Shown here: positions 10,834 through 21,123 of the stretch, one piece after another
Layout: each line of letters begins with the position of its first letter
Position numbering within the stretch: the stretch's first letter is position 1
Assembly (NCBI GenBank): GCA_012274445.1
Contig: JAAROD010000029.1
Coordinates: 806,001-870,000 of the forward strand
Source: Sclerotiophoma versabilis
Taxonomy: Eukaryota; Ascomycota; Dothideomycetes; Pleosporales; Didymellaceae
Direction: 5' to 3'
DNA: 64,000 nucleotides
Notes under the pieces: generated by a model
Told to the model about the DNA's origin: nothing
What the model saw: the letters and a program-made list of their open reading frames with translations, nothing else
Database searches by the model: none
Made by a program: the position numbers and the translations under genes

Positions 10834-13800
10834 ATGTCCGATCCTGTTTGCATGGCGTGCCACTTCTGTTCTCGGGTAGTCATAATGATCGAAATGTTAA
10901 CCTTTAGTTCCTTTTACACCCCGTCCAAGTGCTGATTGCTATGTGATGTAGGACTCGGCGCACTCTCGCGAAGCTTCCAAAGAGCTTGAGTCGGCGTCGG
11001 CCCCGACCACGAACGAAACCACCTTGACACGTTCTTGTACGACCACCGATAGCCCCGAGGAGCCAAAGAGACGGCGCCGCTTCTCATCGCCGTTTCGTCG
11101 TTCGAGATCTCGACCAAGATCAGTCAGTGCGGCGTTCCCTAGCACTACCTCGCTGGTGGCCAGTACATCGTTGACTGCCAATTTGAACGATGTTCCAGAT
11201 TTACCCAAAGCTTTCCAGGGTCGCCCTCACTCGTATCACGCTCCTGATATCGGCATGCATCCTGCATACCGAGGTTCAGCCGACCAATTGAGTCCCACCT
11301 CTCCATCCCACGAACAGTGTCGCACAGGAACACAATATTCGTCAGGGAGATCAAGCTTCGTGACAGAGACAGAGATCCAAAACGATGTTGTGCCGCCAGT
11401 GCCTCCTATACCGGCCGTTCTTAATTATGAGCGGCGAGGGCGACGCAGCCGAAGCTGGGGAAACACAAGCTCGATGCTTCAACCTGCCATACGATGCACA
11501 ACGCCATCGGCCAAAAATTCAAGAAGCTTAGGAGCTAGTCCAATCGTTACTCATTTCAACGTCAAGGACAAGGCAAGAGGGACTGCGCCACATGCAGGGG
11601 CCATTGAGGTCCCACCACAGGTCCCCTGGAATGATGACGAATATAGCAGGAACGACTCACCACGGACCAGGTACAGCTCACCGGTTATGAAAGGACTGTG
11701 GATGGGCGATGTTTCTCCAACCCTCTCGAAACGTATACCGGCGAAGGCTGATGAGATTGAAGACGAGGAAACTTGTCAAGCAGTGCTGCCCAAAGAGACT
11801 GATGGCACGCTATTACCAGCAGACCTGGTTCAACTCTCCAGACGTTATGATGATCCAATTGAACCCCAATCACAAGAAACAAGCAAGGAGCTCGACGTTA
11901 AAGTTCGGACTGAAACATCAATCAAGTCGCCAACAACGTCATCCGCGCATTCGGTAAAGGGATCACAAATTCCATGGCCAGGTACACTACTCAGCACCGC
12001 CAATAGCAACGAAAGCAGCAAAAGTCTAGAGGAAGGAAAGAACGAAGCAGCTTTGCCGCACGAATTTGTGATGCAGCTTTCGGGCGAAGTCAGCCCTCTA
12101 CTCCGCTCATCAAAAGCTTCCTTGCAAGAAGCCTCCGATGACGAGGATGGCATGTTAAATTTTGCTGGCGCAGACATTCACGGTGATCAGATTGAGCAAC
12201 GGCGGAAATGGGAGACCGAAGTCATTGGTGCCGGTGATGTTTCTGACGAAGGAGAGGATGCGCTGGGTGCGAACGATCAATTGAAGTCTCATACTTCGCA
12301 CTCACTTGTTGCAGACAAGCAAAGTGAGCAGCCTGATCACGATTCCAATGTTGCCGACTCTGCCAGTGTCTCCGATGAGAATGGTGCGCCCCGACAGCCC
12401 TCCAACTCAGAGCCCAGCTCCTCGCGTGCAATCATCCAAGAACATCACGGAGAACAGTTGAGATACGAGAGCAATAACATTGGCGTCCGTGATGTGTCTC
12501 CAACGAGCGATCATGTGGCTACTTCTCGAAACGAAAGAGCGTCCACAAAAGCGCTCGACATGCAGTCTGCGCTTGAGAGCAAAGTAATCGGGACTGGCGA
12601 TGTGTCACCGGTATCAACACGATCGTCTGTCTTCATCGTCTCATCATCAAAAGGGCATCAGCACGAGGTTCGCGATGACAAACTTCTCAAGGAATCCGCG
12701 AGACCTGATGTCGAGAGGTTCTACACTGCTGGTATAGGGTTTGATCTTGAGCCTACAAGAGACAGAACATTGCAGTCAGAGGAAGGCGAAGCCGTGATGG
12801 AACGGCCTCGTATTAAGAGATTCGAGACAGCGCAGGAAGGCGTGCAGGGGTCAAGCGAGCTGACAATCCCAAAAACTAGGCAACCAGCAAGCCGCTATAC
12901 AACTCTCCTGGCTTCTGAACCTGTCGTGTCGTACAAAGAATATACTGGAGGTTCGTCGAGTTCGAGCGACGACTTGCTAGAGGTGATCAAACCTCAGGCA
13001 CCTAGCGGCGCTCTGACCCCGCAGCGAGCTGAGCTTACACCTGAGCGGGCTGACGGCTCCATGCCAGGCGCGACGCGTCAAGTCTCGGCTTCTCAGCTGC
13101 AAGTCGTCCACGCCGTCGAGGAGTATGCCGCATCCGATTCGTCTCTCGCATCATGGGATCAGGACAGTAACGCCGCTGTTGCGACTTCTGAGCCGGGCGC
13201 ATCCGTCGAGATGAAGGACGAGAGCGACCTCGTTACTCCTGTGGCGCAGGTGCCAAGAAACGCTGCTCACCAACAGCAGGCTGACCAGGCTGGAAATTCC
13301 AACAACAGTTCATCCTACACAGCATCTAATGGATATTTCAACGAACAATCAACAGTCAAACCCATGCATGAAGCACAGCAGAATACACCCTCGGCGTCTA
13401 ACATGACGGTTCCCGAGCGCTCAAAGTCGCTACTGTCAATCATATCCTCAGCTGTCTCAAGTGTACCGATATCGCCTGCATCAAGCAACGCTGGAAGGTC
13501 GACCCCTTCGACAATACATCGGATGCAGCGCGACTTTTCCAATGCCAGAAGGACGAACCTCACAGATGTGCAGATTCCGGAAGAGCCTACATCAGCCAAA
13601 GACGATCAAACACCAACAGCAAGAAACGAGGATTATGATCTGTATGCCGACCATAACGGGGTAGTCAAAGATGTACGTGATGACAATGGTCAACCATTGC
13701 GCATCGCCAGCACGCCCAACGCTGCTCCTGCGCAGCTGGCGCGAACGACAACCGGCGCATCTTCTATCGGGACTGCACCGGACGTGCAAGATTCGCCGAG

Positions 13801-16800
13801 TCGAAGATATAGCTTTGAACGTCCAATGAGCTTCATCTCTGGACCCCAGGACGATGACGGAAAGCCTCAAGATCAAATCAACCTACCCGTAGCAGGCTCC
13901 ATGGCCGCGCCCCCGGTTCCACCTCAGTCGAAGCGAAGATCCCAGCAACATCCTCAAAATGTTTCTGGTTCTGTATATTCAAATTTTGATCCTGTACAAG
14001 ACACACATTGGCCTCCTGGTGAAGTGACCTCGCAGCCACCAGCTCAGTCTGTACAACCACCAGGACAGGAGCACGTACAAGCAAAAGTTGTCCGCCAGCC
14101 AACACGTTTTGTGTCTCATACTCATGAAGATGATGAAGACGATGACGAGTCAGCTGCACATAAAACTTCAAACCTTCTACCACAACGAACATCGCCGTCG
14201 TTCCCACCGGAGAGACCTGTCGCTGATGGACAACCACCACCAGATGGCCGCCATCCAGAACACTACACACAAGGCCCCCGCGTAGCACAAGACTCTCAAG
14301 TCCAGCCACGGAGTGTGTCTGCTCCTCTGCAACAGATGACAATGCCTGGTCATAATCATCGCATTGTGAGCCAACCACTTGGGTCGCCTCCTACAGGACC
14401 ATCAGCAGGACCGAGGAATGAATTTGAATATCAGCAGCAAATGATGCAGCTTCAGACAAAATATCCTCGTTTCCGTGGCTCAGAGAGTCAGGCTCTCGTG
14501 CAGCAACCGGGCCCAAACCAGCAAGGTTCCCAGGTTCAGGAGAAGTCATCATCAAAGCCAAGGTTAGCGGCAGCCCTCAAAGGCATTGTCGGCAGGACCT
14601 CACCGAACGCACCAACCTTTGCTCGTGTACCGCCGGCACCGTCAAGTCTAGCTCCCACAGTTCCACCAACTGACGCCAGTAGAGCCGGATCTTTTGTTTC
14701 TGCAGTCAGCAGTCTGTCACGTGATCCGAACACATCGTCGCCAGGAATACAGTCTGGCATTACTACAGGCCCGCAACGTCCTCCCAGTCTTGGTGCGGAT
14801 TCTCAGTATAGCCACGTCAGTAATGGCTCTACGCAAGTGCAGCCAGCACGGTCTCGGCAGGACCTCACAATGCCCGCAATACCTGCACAACATCAAAATT
14901 TGCATCAACACCAACAACCGTCGCGGCAAACACAACTAGCACCACCGCAACAGAACGGACATTCATACAACTACCGCGCTTCTACTGGCACTATACCAGA
15001 CGCGGGGAAGAAGAAGAGATTCTCGGCAATCACTGGTCTTTTTGGCAAAGGCAATCCAGCTGCAGAGTTGCAAGGAAAGTTCAAGTTGTCGAGAGAAGAG
15101 AAAAAAGCACAGAAGGCTCAAAGACACACCAGTCAACCAATCCCGCACTCTCAGCCAACCCAGGAATGGCCTCCGCCAAACACGCAATTGACCGCTGCTC
15201 AGCAGCCCAACATTCTGCCGGGTCAAGAACTACCTCTAGCCGGACGTGCTACATACCCTACAGATACACGGGTTGTACCCTCCCAAGGAGCACCGCAGAT
15301 GTATTTACAAGGCGCACCGGGCATGCAACCACCGCAAGGCTTATCCCAACCACATACGCAGCCGTCAGTGCGGCCACAGGTGCAACTAGGATACCCACCA
15401 CAGCAGAAAAGACCAATTGCGCAATCGGATGAAGGCTCTGCGTATCTGAGGACGATGCAAATGGCTGAGGAGCATCGAGCAAGGCAAGCAGCTGGCCAAC
15501 TACCACGACCCGTGTATGAAAATCCTGCCTCTGTAAGTTCTGGCCCACGAACATCAAGTGAGCAACATCACCAGCCAACACGACATTCGTTCCAAAAACC
15601 ACCACCTGCCAATGGGTACTATTACCCCGAGAAATCTCCGCCAGTGCAGGGCGCCTACACATCGTCTCATGAGCAGCACCAATGGGCTTTGCAATCGAGG
15701 CAGCAACAGCAGCTTGAAGCAGAACGGCAACTCAGTGCAGGATTACCACGTTCTCCAGGCGAGCAAGGAGCGTATGGTGCATCTGCCAATTCCCGTCAAC
15801 AGACACAGCAACACCGACGTCAACTCTCCTCGGAGCACGGCGCATACGGCGCTTCGCAAGTTGCACATCAGCAAGCATTACAACAGCAACTAGAGTCTGG
15901 CGTGGAACAAGTGGCTTACGGCGCTGCGCAGGACGAAAGACGACGCTCACAACAACAACAACAACAACAACAACAACATGGGCAATTCCCTCTTCCCGGA
16001 CCAGAGGCTTTCGGGCGCTCTCAAATCCACTACGATCAAATACAGCATCATGGTCCGCCGCAGCGCACAGTCGTTCCATCACAACACGAGCGTCAGCAGT
16101 TGCCACAGGACCACGACCAGCCGGATATGACAAGAGAGGAGCATATGAGGCAAGCTGAACAAGAGTTGGCACACCACAGGTGGCAGCAGCAGCAAATCCA
16201 GCTCCGGCAGTTCCACTTACAGCAACAAACTCCGCTCACACAACAACAACAACAACAACAACAACAAGCTGACAATCGAAGCGCTTCTGGACCTCTCCTC
16301 AGCCAGATTTCGCCTCCTGCAACGTCAGTTGCGGAACGGCACACACGCTCATCTGAACCTCAGTATGAAACGCCTCCAATCCCTGAAGCCTATGGTCACG
16401 TAAAAGGTGTTTTTGTCTCTCCTGTTGATCAGCCACACGCTTATACGACACCGTATGATCAATCTAGTCGGCAGGAACCAGATGCTCAAATGCAACTGAT
16501 TTCGCCTCAAGTGTCTGCGGAGTCTCAGATACCGCCTAATGCCCGCCATGGTTCAGATGCCAGTAGTGTGTCCGTGGTCTCACCGATTTCTGGACCCCCT
16601 TTGGGGCCTTCTTCGACTGCACCAGCAGTGGATCAGCGTCTACAGAAGCCCAGAATGCCTAGCATATCAGAGTTGCATGAGCAGGCGCCACCTCAAGGAC
16701 GACCGTGGCACATGAACTTTCCGGTCGGCACCACAGAACAAGATATTGTTCGAGCTCGTCAGAAGCAATTCTTGCAGCAACAGTTTGCTTCACAGCAGCA

Positions 16801-17839
16801 GGCGCAGGCAGAAAGGCATGCGTCTTCACCTTCCCCACGTGTCTCGCCCGACAAGCAGTCACCCCCATTCTCCGCACCTGTTCAGCAACCCCAAGAGCAG
16901 GGTGGAGGGTTCAGAGAGGTTTTGCCGCGGAAATCTCCGCAACCATACACTGCACCGCAATCTGTACCGCTCGATAGTCGTGATGCACAGCATACACCAT
17001 CACATCCCTATGGAGGCACAGGATGGCCCCTTCACGCATCACCTGGTCAGAGCGGCCCTCGGCACACAATTGCGAGCCCGCAACCACCTGCGCAGGAACT
17101 CCGGACACCAAGACATCATGGAGAGATCGACCAACACCCGTCATACGCCCGGGAACCGCAAAATACTGCCTACGATGATCGACGACATGAACCGAACCCG
17201 CAGAACGATAGTCAGAGGGCGCCTCCACCCACTCAACAACCGCTGTACGACGAGAGCGTACCCGATGAGGCACCTCCAACATACGAAGGCCCCGGCGTGC
17301 CCCATGACGGCATGGAGAAGAGTAACCCAGTCCGTCCTCGACCACCCAACATCATTACAGTACCAAGCGATCGTGGTCGCCAACAGGAGGGCCGACCACG
17401 CCAGGTTTCTCTCGGCCTCATGCAGCATCCACAACCTGCATCCATGGCCGCATCACCCCAACGTACAGCTCCAGACATGGGGGCTGAGTCACTTCGCCGT
17501 CAAATGCTTCAACAAGAAGAACACGCCCGTATGGAGCGCATCCAGCGCTCGCAGATGCAGGCTGCCCAGCGACAGCGCGAACAGCAGGAACGAGAAGTTG
17601 CTCGTGCACGAGCACAGGAGCTTGAGCGCAGTGTCTCCGGCGGTGGACGAGTCGGCAGCCTTCGAAGTGTTAGTGGCAGTCACAGCGGTGGTGCGCCCGG
17701 ATGGGAGAGACGAGGGCTACAAGGCAGTACCAATCGCCCTGTGTTTGAGTTGCCTGCTCTTGAAGACGAGGAGCCTGTCATGCGGGCTACCTCTTTTCCA
17801 GGACAGGAGTGGGTGCCCCCCATGTATGTCGACGACTAG
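10834..17839 (+). CDS. Very large glutamine/serine-rich disordered protein
   Basis: Exon 2 begins at 10952 after a good acceptor (branch GCTGAT, GATGTAG) and runs unbroken to the stop at 17839. Exon 1 is inferred as 10834-10875 (14 codons, MSDPVCMACHFCSR, donor GTAGTC), in the right phase but uncertain. The product would be about 2309 residues. The first part has a strongly basic Arg/Ser patch (KRRRRFSSPFRRSRSRPRS). The middle is acidic/Ser-rich with repeated GDVSP-like motifs. A basic block (KKKRFSAITGLFGKGN and KLSREEKKAQKAQRH, about residues 1365-1410) interrupts the disorder. The last 900 residues are Gln/Pro-rich with two CAA-encoded polyglutamine tracts, tandem GAYGAS motifs, and a Gln/Glu/Arg-rich helix near the end. 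No enzyme domain is visible. It follows the previous gene in tandem with only 186 bp between; a shared pathway is possible but unproven. Confidence 0.75.
15950..15976 (+). repeat. CAA microsatellite encoding polyglutamine
   Basis: A pure CAA run inside the glutamine-rich gene encodes about nine glutamines. All codons are CAA rather than mixed with CAG, so the tract is prone to slippage. Confidence 0.95.
16242..16267 (+). repeat. Second CAA microsatellite encoding polyglutamine
   Basis: A second pure CAA run in the same gene, encoding about eight glutamines, 270 bases after the first. Confidence 0.93.
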
Positions 17840-18263
17840 GCGTCTGGAGCATCGCATGATCTGCGGATATTCTTACTCATTTGTATAGTAAGATTTGAGA
17901 CTTTGGTTTCTTGGATCTTAGCGACGCATCGCGCTTCGGCGTTTTGGTTGGATACCCCTCATTTCCGTACACATTTGTTTTGCATTCTTGTTGATTTCAC
18001 ATGTAGCGATGTTCTAATGAAGTTGCCGTTAGCCGACTAATACAATCACTTCGGTCATCCTCTGTTGTGAAGCTCCTTTTGTTCGCTTCCTTTTGGACCT
18101 TCCTCTTCAACCATGGCTCGATACAGGTTGCCAACCGCATTCATCGCTGAACCTTCTCTAGTTGGCTCACGCCACTATGCCCTCTGGATATGACTCTAGT
18201 GAGTACGACTGCCAGCTGATGCACCGTCGACATAATTTGGGGTGTGCCTAGTGAAAGACTCAC
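17840..18263. other. Intergenic region, no gene seen
   Basis: Downstream of the glutamine-rich gene. It should contain its 3' untranslated region and perhaps a promoter for the following candidate. Nothing further recognised. Confidence 0.5.
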
Positions 18264-19104
18264 TTGCCTGGACCCAACCATGGAACTCCTCCCATCCGCT
18301 TTAGCAGTGAAAAGCAATGTTTGCTCGAACGCATATGTTTCAATATCACCGCAGCTTCTCTCTTCATCCGTTCACTAACTTCAAGATTGCCAAAAGTCCC
18401 AAAGTCAAACTTTATAGAACCACGCATCAAGATGCCCAACATTACGACTACATTGGCTAAACGTCTCCGTGTCTGCAATGTTTCATTGTCGATTACGTCT
18501 TCGCAGTACCCTATATCCTCCAAGGCATTTAACATCGACGCTTTCAAGCGCGGCGCAGCGAACTGGGAGCCCGCACTGCCCGTTGCAGACCTAACAATAA
18601 ACTCAACACGCAACGATGACAATATCGATGACAATAGCGATGACGCAAGTGTCGCCCACATGGCCACATACAGCGCCTTCAACCCCGGAGCGAGCCATCC
18701 CCTCCTGATAAGCAGCGCCCTGCCGAGTCCCAACCCTTCTCCAGCACACAACACATCGACCATTTCCAGCTACAACGCTGATATCAGCAATCACCACAGT
18801 ACTATCACTGCAACCCCGGACTCAAAACATACCATCGACTACCACCAGCTTCCACCGCGCTATCGACGTCCAAAGAGATAGTCCCGCGTCCAGTACCGCC
18901 AAGCTAAAGCCGTGGCCATACTCTATGCCCAAGGTAGTGCGGCCGAAAACAGGTACGATGTATGATATGCTGTACGGCGATGGCGGTGGTGCTGAGCTGG
19001 TGGGAAAGGGAAAGGGGAAGGTTGGGTTGCTGCAGAAACTATTCTATAGCGTTCCGGAGATTGGAGAGAAGACAGTTGAAGATGAAGAGGAGCGGAATGG
19101 GTGA
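18264..19104 (+). pseudogene. Candidate gene broken by a frameshift
   Basis: The first frame (18264-18881) ends in YHQLPPRYRRPKR at a TAG. A second frame, open from about 18712 to the TGA at 19102-19104, carries on with a very protein-like tail (DSPASSTAKLKPWPYSMPKVV, then TGTMYDMLYGDGGGAELVGKG and LLQKLFYSVPEIGEKTVEDEEE, each a part of it). The switch lies in AAGAGATAG at about 18875; loss of one GA pair from a longer GA run would put the two halves in different frames. The start is unclear: an ATG at 18432 may be better than 18264. Function is not recognised. It may be a pseudogene, a sequencing slip, or two unrelated frames. A run of 28 A residues follows the stop. Confidence 0.4.
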
Positions 19105-19145
19105 GAGACGGTGCATGAGACGCTGAGAGGAAGATGGGAAGGCTG

Positions 19146-19150
<5 letters not shown>

Positions 19151-19178
<28 letters not shown>
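19151..19178. repeat. A28 homopolymer
   Basis: Uninterrupted run of 28 adenines, 46 bases after the stop of the frameshifted candidate. It could be a retroposition scar or ordinary slippage; no target-site duplication is obvious. Confidence 0.95.
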
Positions 19179-19179
<1 letters not shown>

Positions 19180-19823
19180 AAGAGAGGGCTGTTATTCGTA
19201 ATGTGAGTGCTTCGTAGATTGTTTTGCGCTCTGCCACTAGATGTTGAATGTAATCTTGGTTAGGAAGTCTAGTACATATGACTTCAATACAGCTGTGCTA
19301 GGCTGACTTGCACCGTTTCGAAGTCGTGCTATCAGCTGTGTTACTGACGCCTTGTCTGTTCGTAAGACTGTCATGTTTCATCTTTGATCCCTTTGCTTTG
19401 GTAGCACAGTCTCACCTGCCGTCCAATCATGAGCGGACATTGCAAGACACGTGAGCTGCAATGCACTTGCCTTCTGATCAGCCTCAAGCTTGGCTGCTGC
19501 CTTCTAATGAGCAGCGCCTGCACTTTTTACTCCCACCATCTACTTCCACACAACCATTCCTTGTGTTCTCTGGCTTGGCGTCAATGCAAAGACTTGAGCA
19601 CACTATCCGCAGGATGCGCACTGAAGCTCAGCCTTGCGCGAGTGCTACGAAAGGTTCGCGCGCAAGTCGAAAAGTGAAGGTAGCCTTGTCCACCCATCGC
19701 ACACGACAAGAGACCCTGCTCCCCGCCAACAACACTTCTTACCCTGAAAGCCCTGTCTCTCTCACTCTCTCTCACACACGCACTTATTGTTCGTACGGAT
19801 AATTGCCACCTGAACATAACGTC
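19179..19823. other. Intergenic region, no gene seen
   Basis: Spacer before the UIM/Cys-rich candidate. CT-rich runs near 19758-19785 (TCTCTCACTC) just before the next start resemble a fungal leader. No supported gene. Confidence 0.45.
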
Positions 19824-20741
19824 ATGAGTGGCAGACGGAACAATGGTCGTCATCGCCGGTCACGCTTACCTAGTCAGAGGAAAGATGAAGATTCGGATCT
19901 CCAGTTCGCTTTGAAGCTGTCTGCTGAGCTTCATGGGGACCTCGGTGGACATGCAGAGGCTGCTGCCGCTGCTGCGAAGCGGCAAGCTGAATACGAATCT
20001 GATCTCAACTTCGCCGTACAGATGCAGTTCAACCACAAAGGAGAACTGAAGGCCAGCGGACGTACGGCCTCATATCTTCCAGATGCGAGCACTTGCTCTC
20101 TCACAGATTCATCTCTCACAGCCTCTCGACCAGGAGCCACCGTCAACACTGAGGCCATAATCTTCGAAACGGAGACCTCTGTTGGGCCGACACTCACACC
20201 GTTTTCGGTTTTCCACAACTATCTGAAGGCGAGCAAATGCGCTAAGTGCGGCGACCACTTTCTCAAATGCGAATCAGATGTGACCAAGCTCTTCACGGAA
20301 TGGTACGAAGGCAACGGTGTGCTTTCTTCTTTGCTCAGATGTAAGATGTGCGCGTCGTCTTCCTGCATCGCATGTCCGTCAACACCCTTTTCTAAGCGAT
20401 GCTTGGTTGTCTTCGAGAGGAAATCAGCATCTTGGTGTTGCAGCAACAGTCGTCTCTTGTTGATCTGGATTCTACTCTGTGGTTTTGATGTGTCTTACTG
20501 CGAAACGAAGGTCAGGGGCGTGAAAGATGTGGCCAGGGGAAGGTCGGCCCGCTCCGTCAGGTCCGTCCGGTGGATCAGATCGAGGTTGTGGTCGCGGCGG
20601 TGGCCGGGGTGGATAGGGTGGGAGTGGAAGATGATGCTCGTTCAGATGACACGGGGTGCTGTACGTCCACGGACAAGGAGCGTTGTGCAGGAGCTACCGC
20701 ACTGGCCTCGATACACGATGGGATTGAAGGTGCAGGGCTGA
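19824..20741 (+). pseudogene. UIM-like / Cys-rich protein, 5' part, probably disrupted
   Basis: The ATG at 19824 opens a convincing protein for about 235 residues. Two UIM-like helices (DSDLQFALKLSAE at 23-35 and ESDLNFAVQMQ at 58-68) suggest ubiquitin binding. They are followed by a Cys-rich region (KCAKCGDHF, LRCKMCASSSCIAC) and a hydrophobic WCCSNSRLLLIWILLCGFD element. I believe similar N-terminal regions occur in large fungal proteins that end in a ubiquitin-conjugating (E2) domain, but no such domain follows here. After about 20525 the frame becomes Arg/Trp-rich nonsense, while a glycine-rich stretch typical of coding continues one frame over (about 20547-20615) and soon meets TAG and TGA stops. 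A further coding-like fragment (about 20620-20828) lies in a third frame. This looks like a gene truncated by frameshifts and stops. An unseen intron cannot be excluded. Confidence 0.5.
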
Positions 20742-21123
20742 GAAAGGCGATTCTGAGGAGCCGTGGTCTCTGGAGATCAGCAATCGTACGGGTAGTTCGA
20801 GATGGCGAGGAATGCAATGCAGTGTAAGTGAAGTAGCTGCGTCCCATCCGTGTATCACAAGGCGCGTAATGCTGGTTGTTGGCGCGCCGTCAAGTGGGGC
20901 GTGTCGAGCTTGTGAAGACGCGGGGAAGTCGGGCTGCATGAACGGCCCACCAGATGCCACACCGCTTGCGGATGACATCAGCGCTGCAATCACCGCCGCA
21001 CGTCGATTCAACACTCGGCTCTCACACGCATGCCCCCATGAACTTCGTCCTGCAGGATGCACATGTCCGCCTGCGCACCTAGCACGTCATGACCACGTTC
21101 GCTCGGGGCGGGGCAGGCTCGTC
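20742..21123. other. Spacer between disrupted gene and F-box gene
   Basis: Holds the tail of the disrupted candidate and presumably the F-box gene promoter. The F-box frame is open upstream to about 20812, so part of this stretch could be coding if an earlier start (for example the ATG at 20938) is used. Confidence 0.4.

Noticed and set aside
16746..17888. 380-codon plus-strand frame
   Set aside because: Alternate frame of the glutamine-rich gene; His/Arg/Ser-rich with no sensible start.
19151..19178. A28 run as a retrotransposon tail
   Set aside because: No reverse transcriptase, target-site duplication or repeat family seen beside it.
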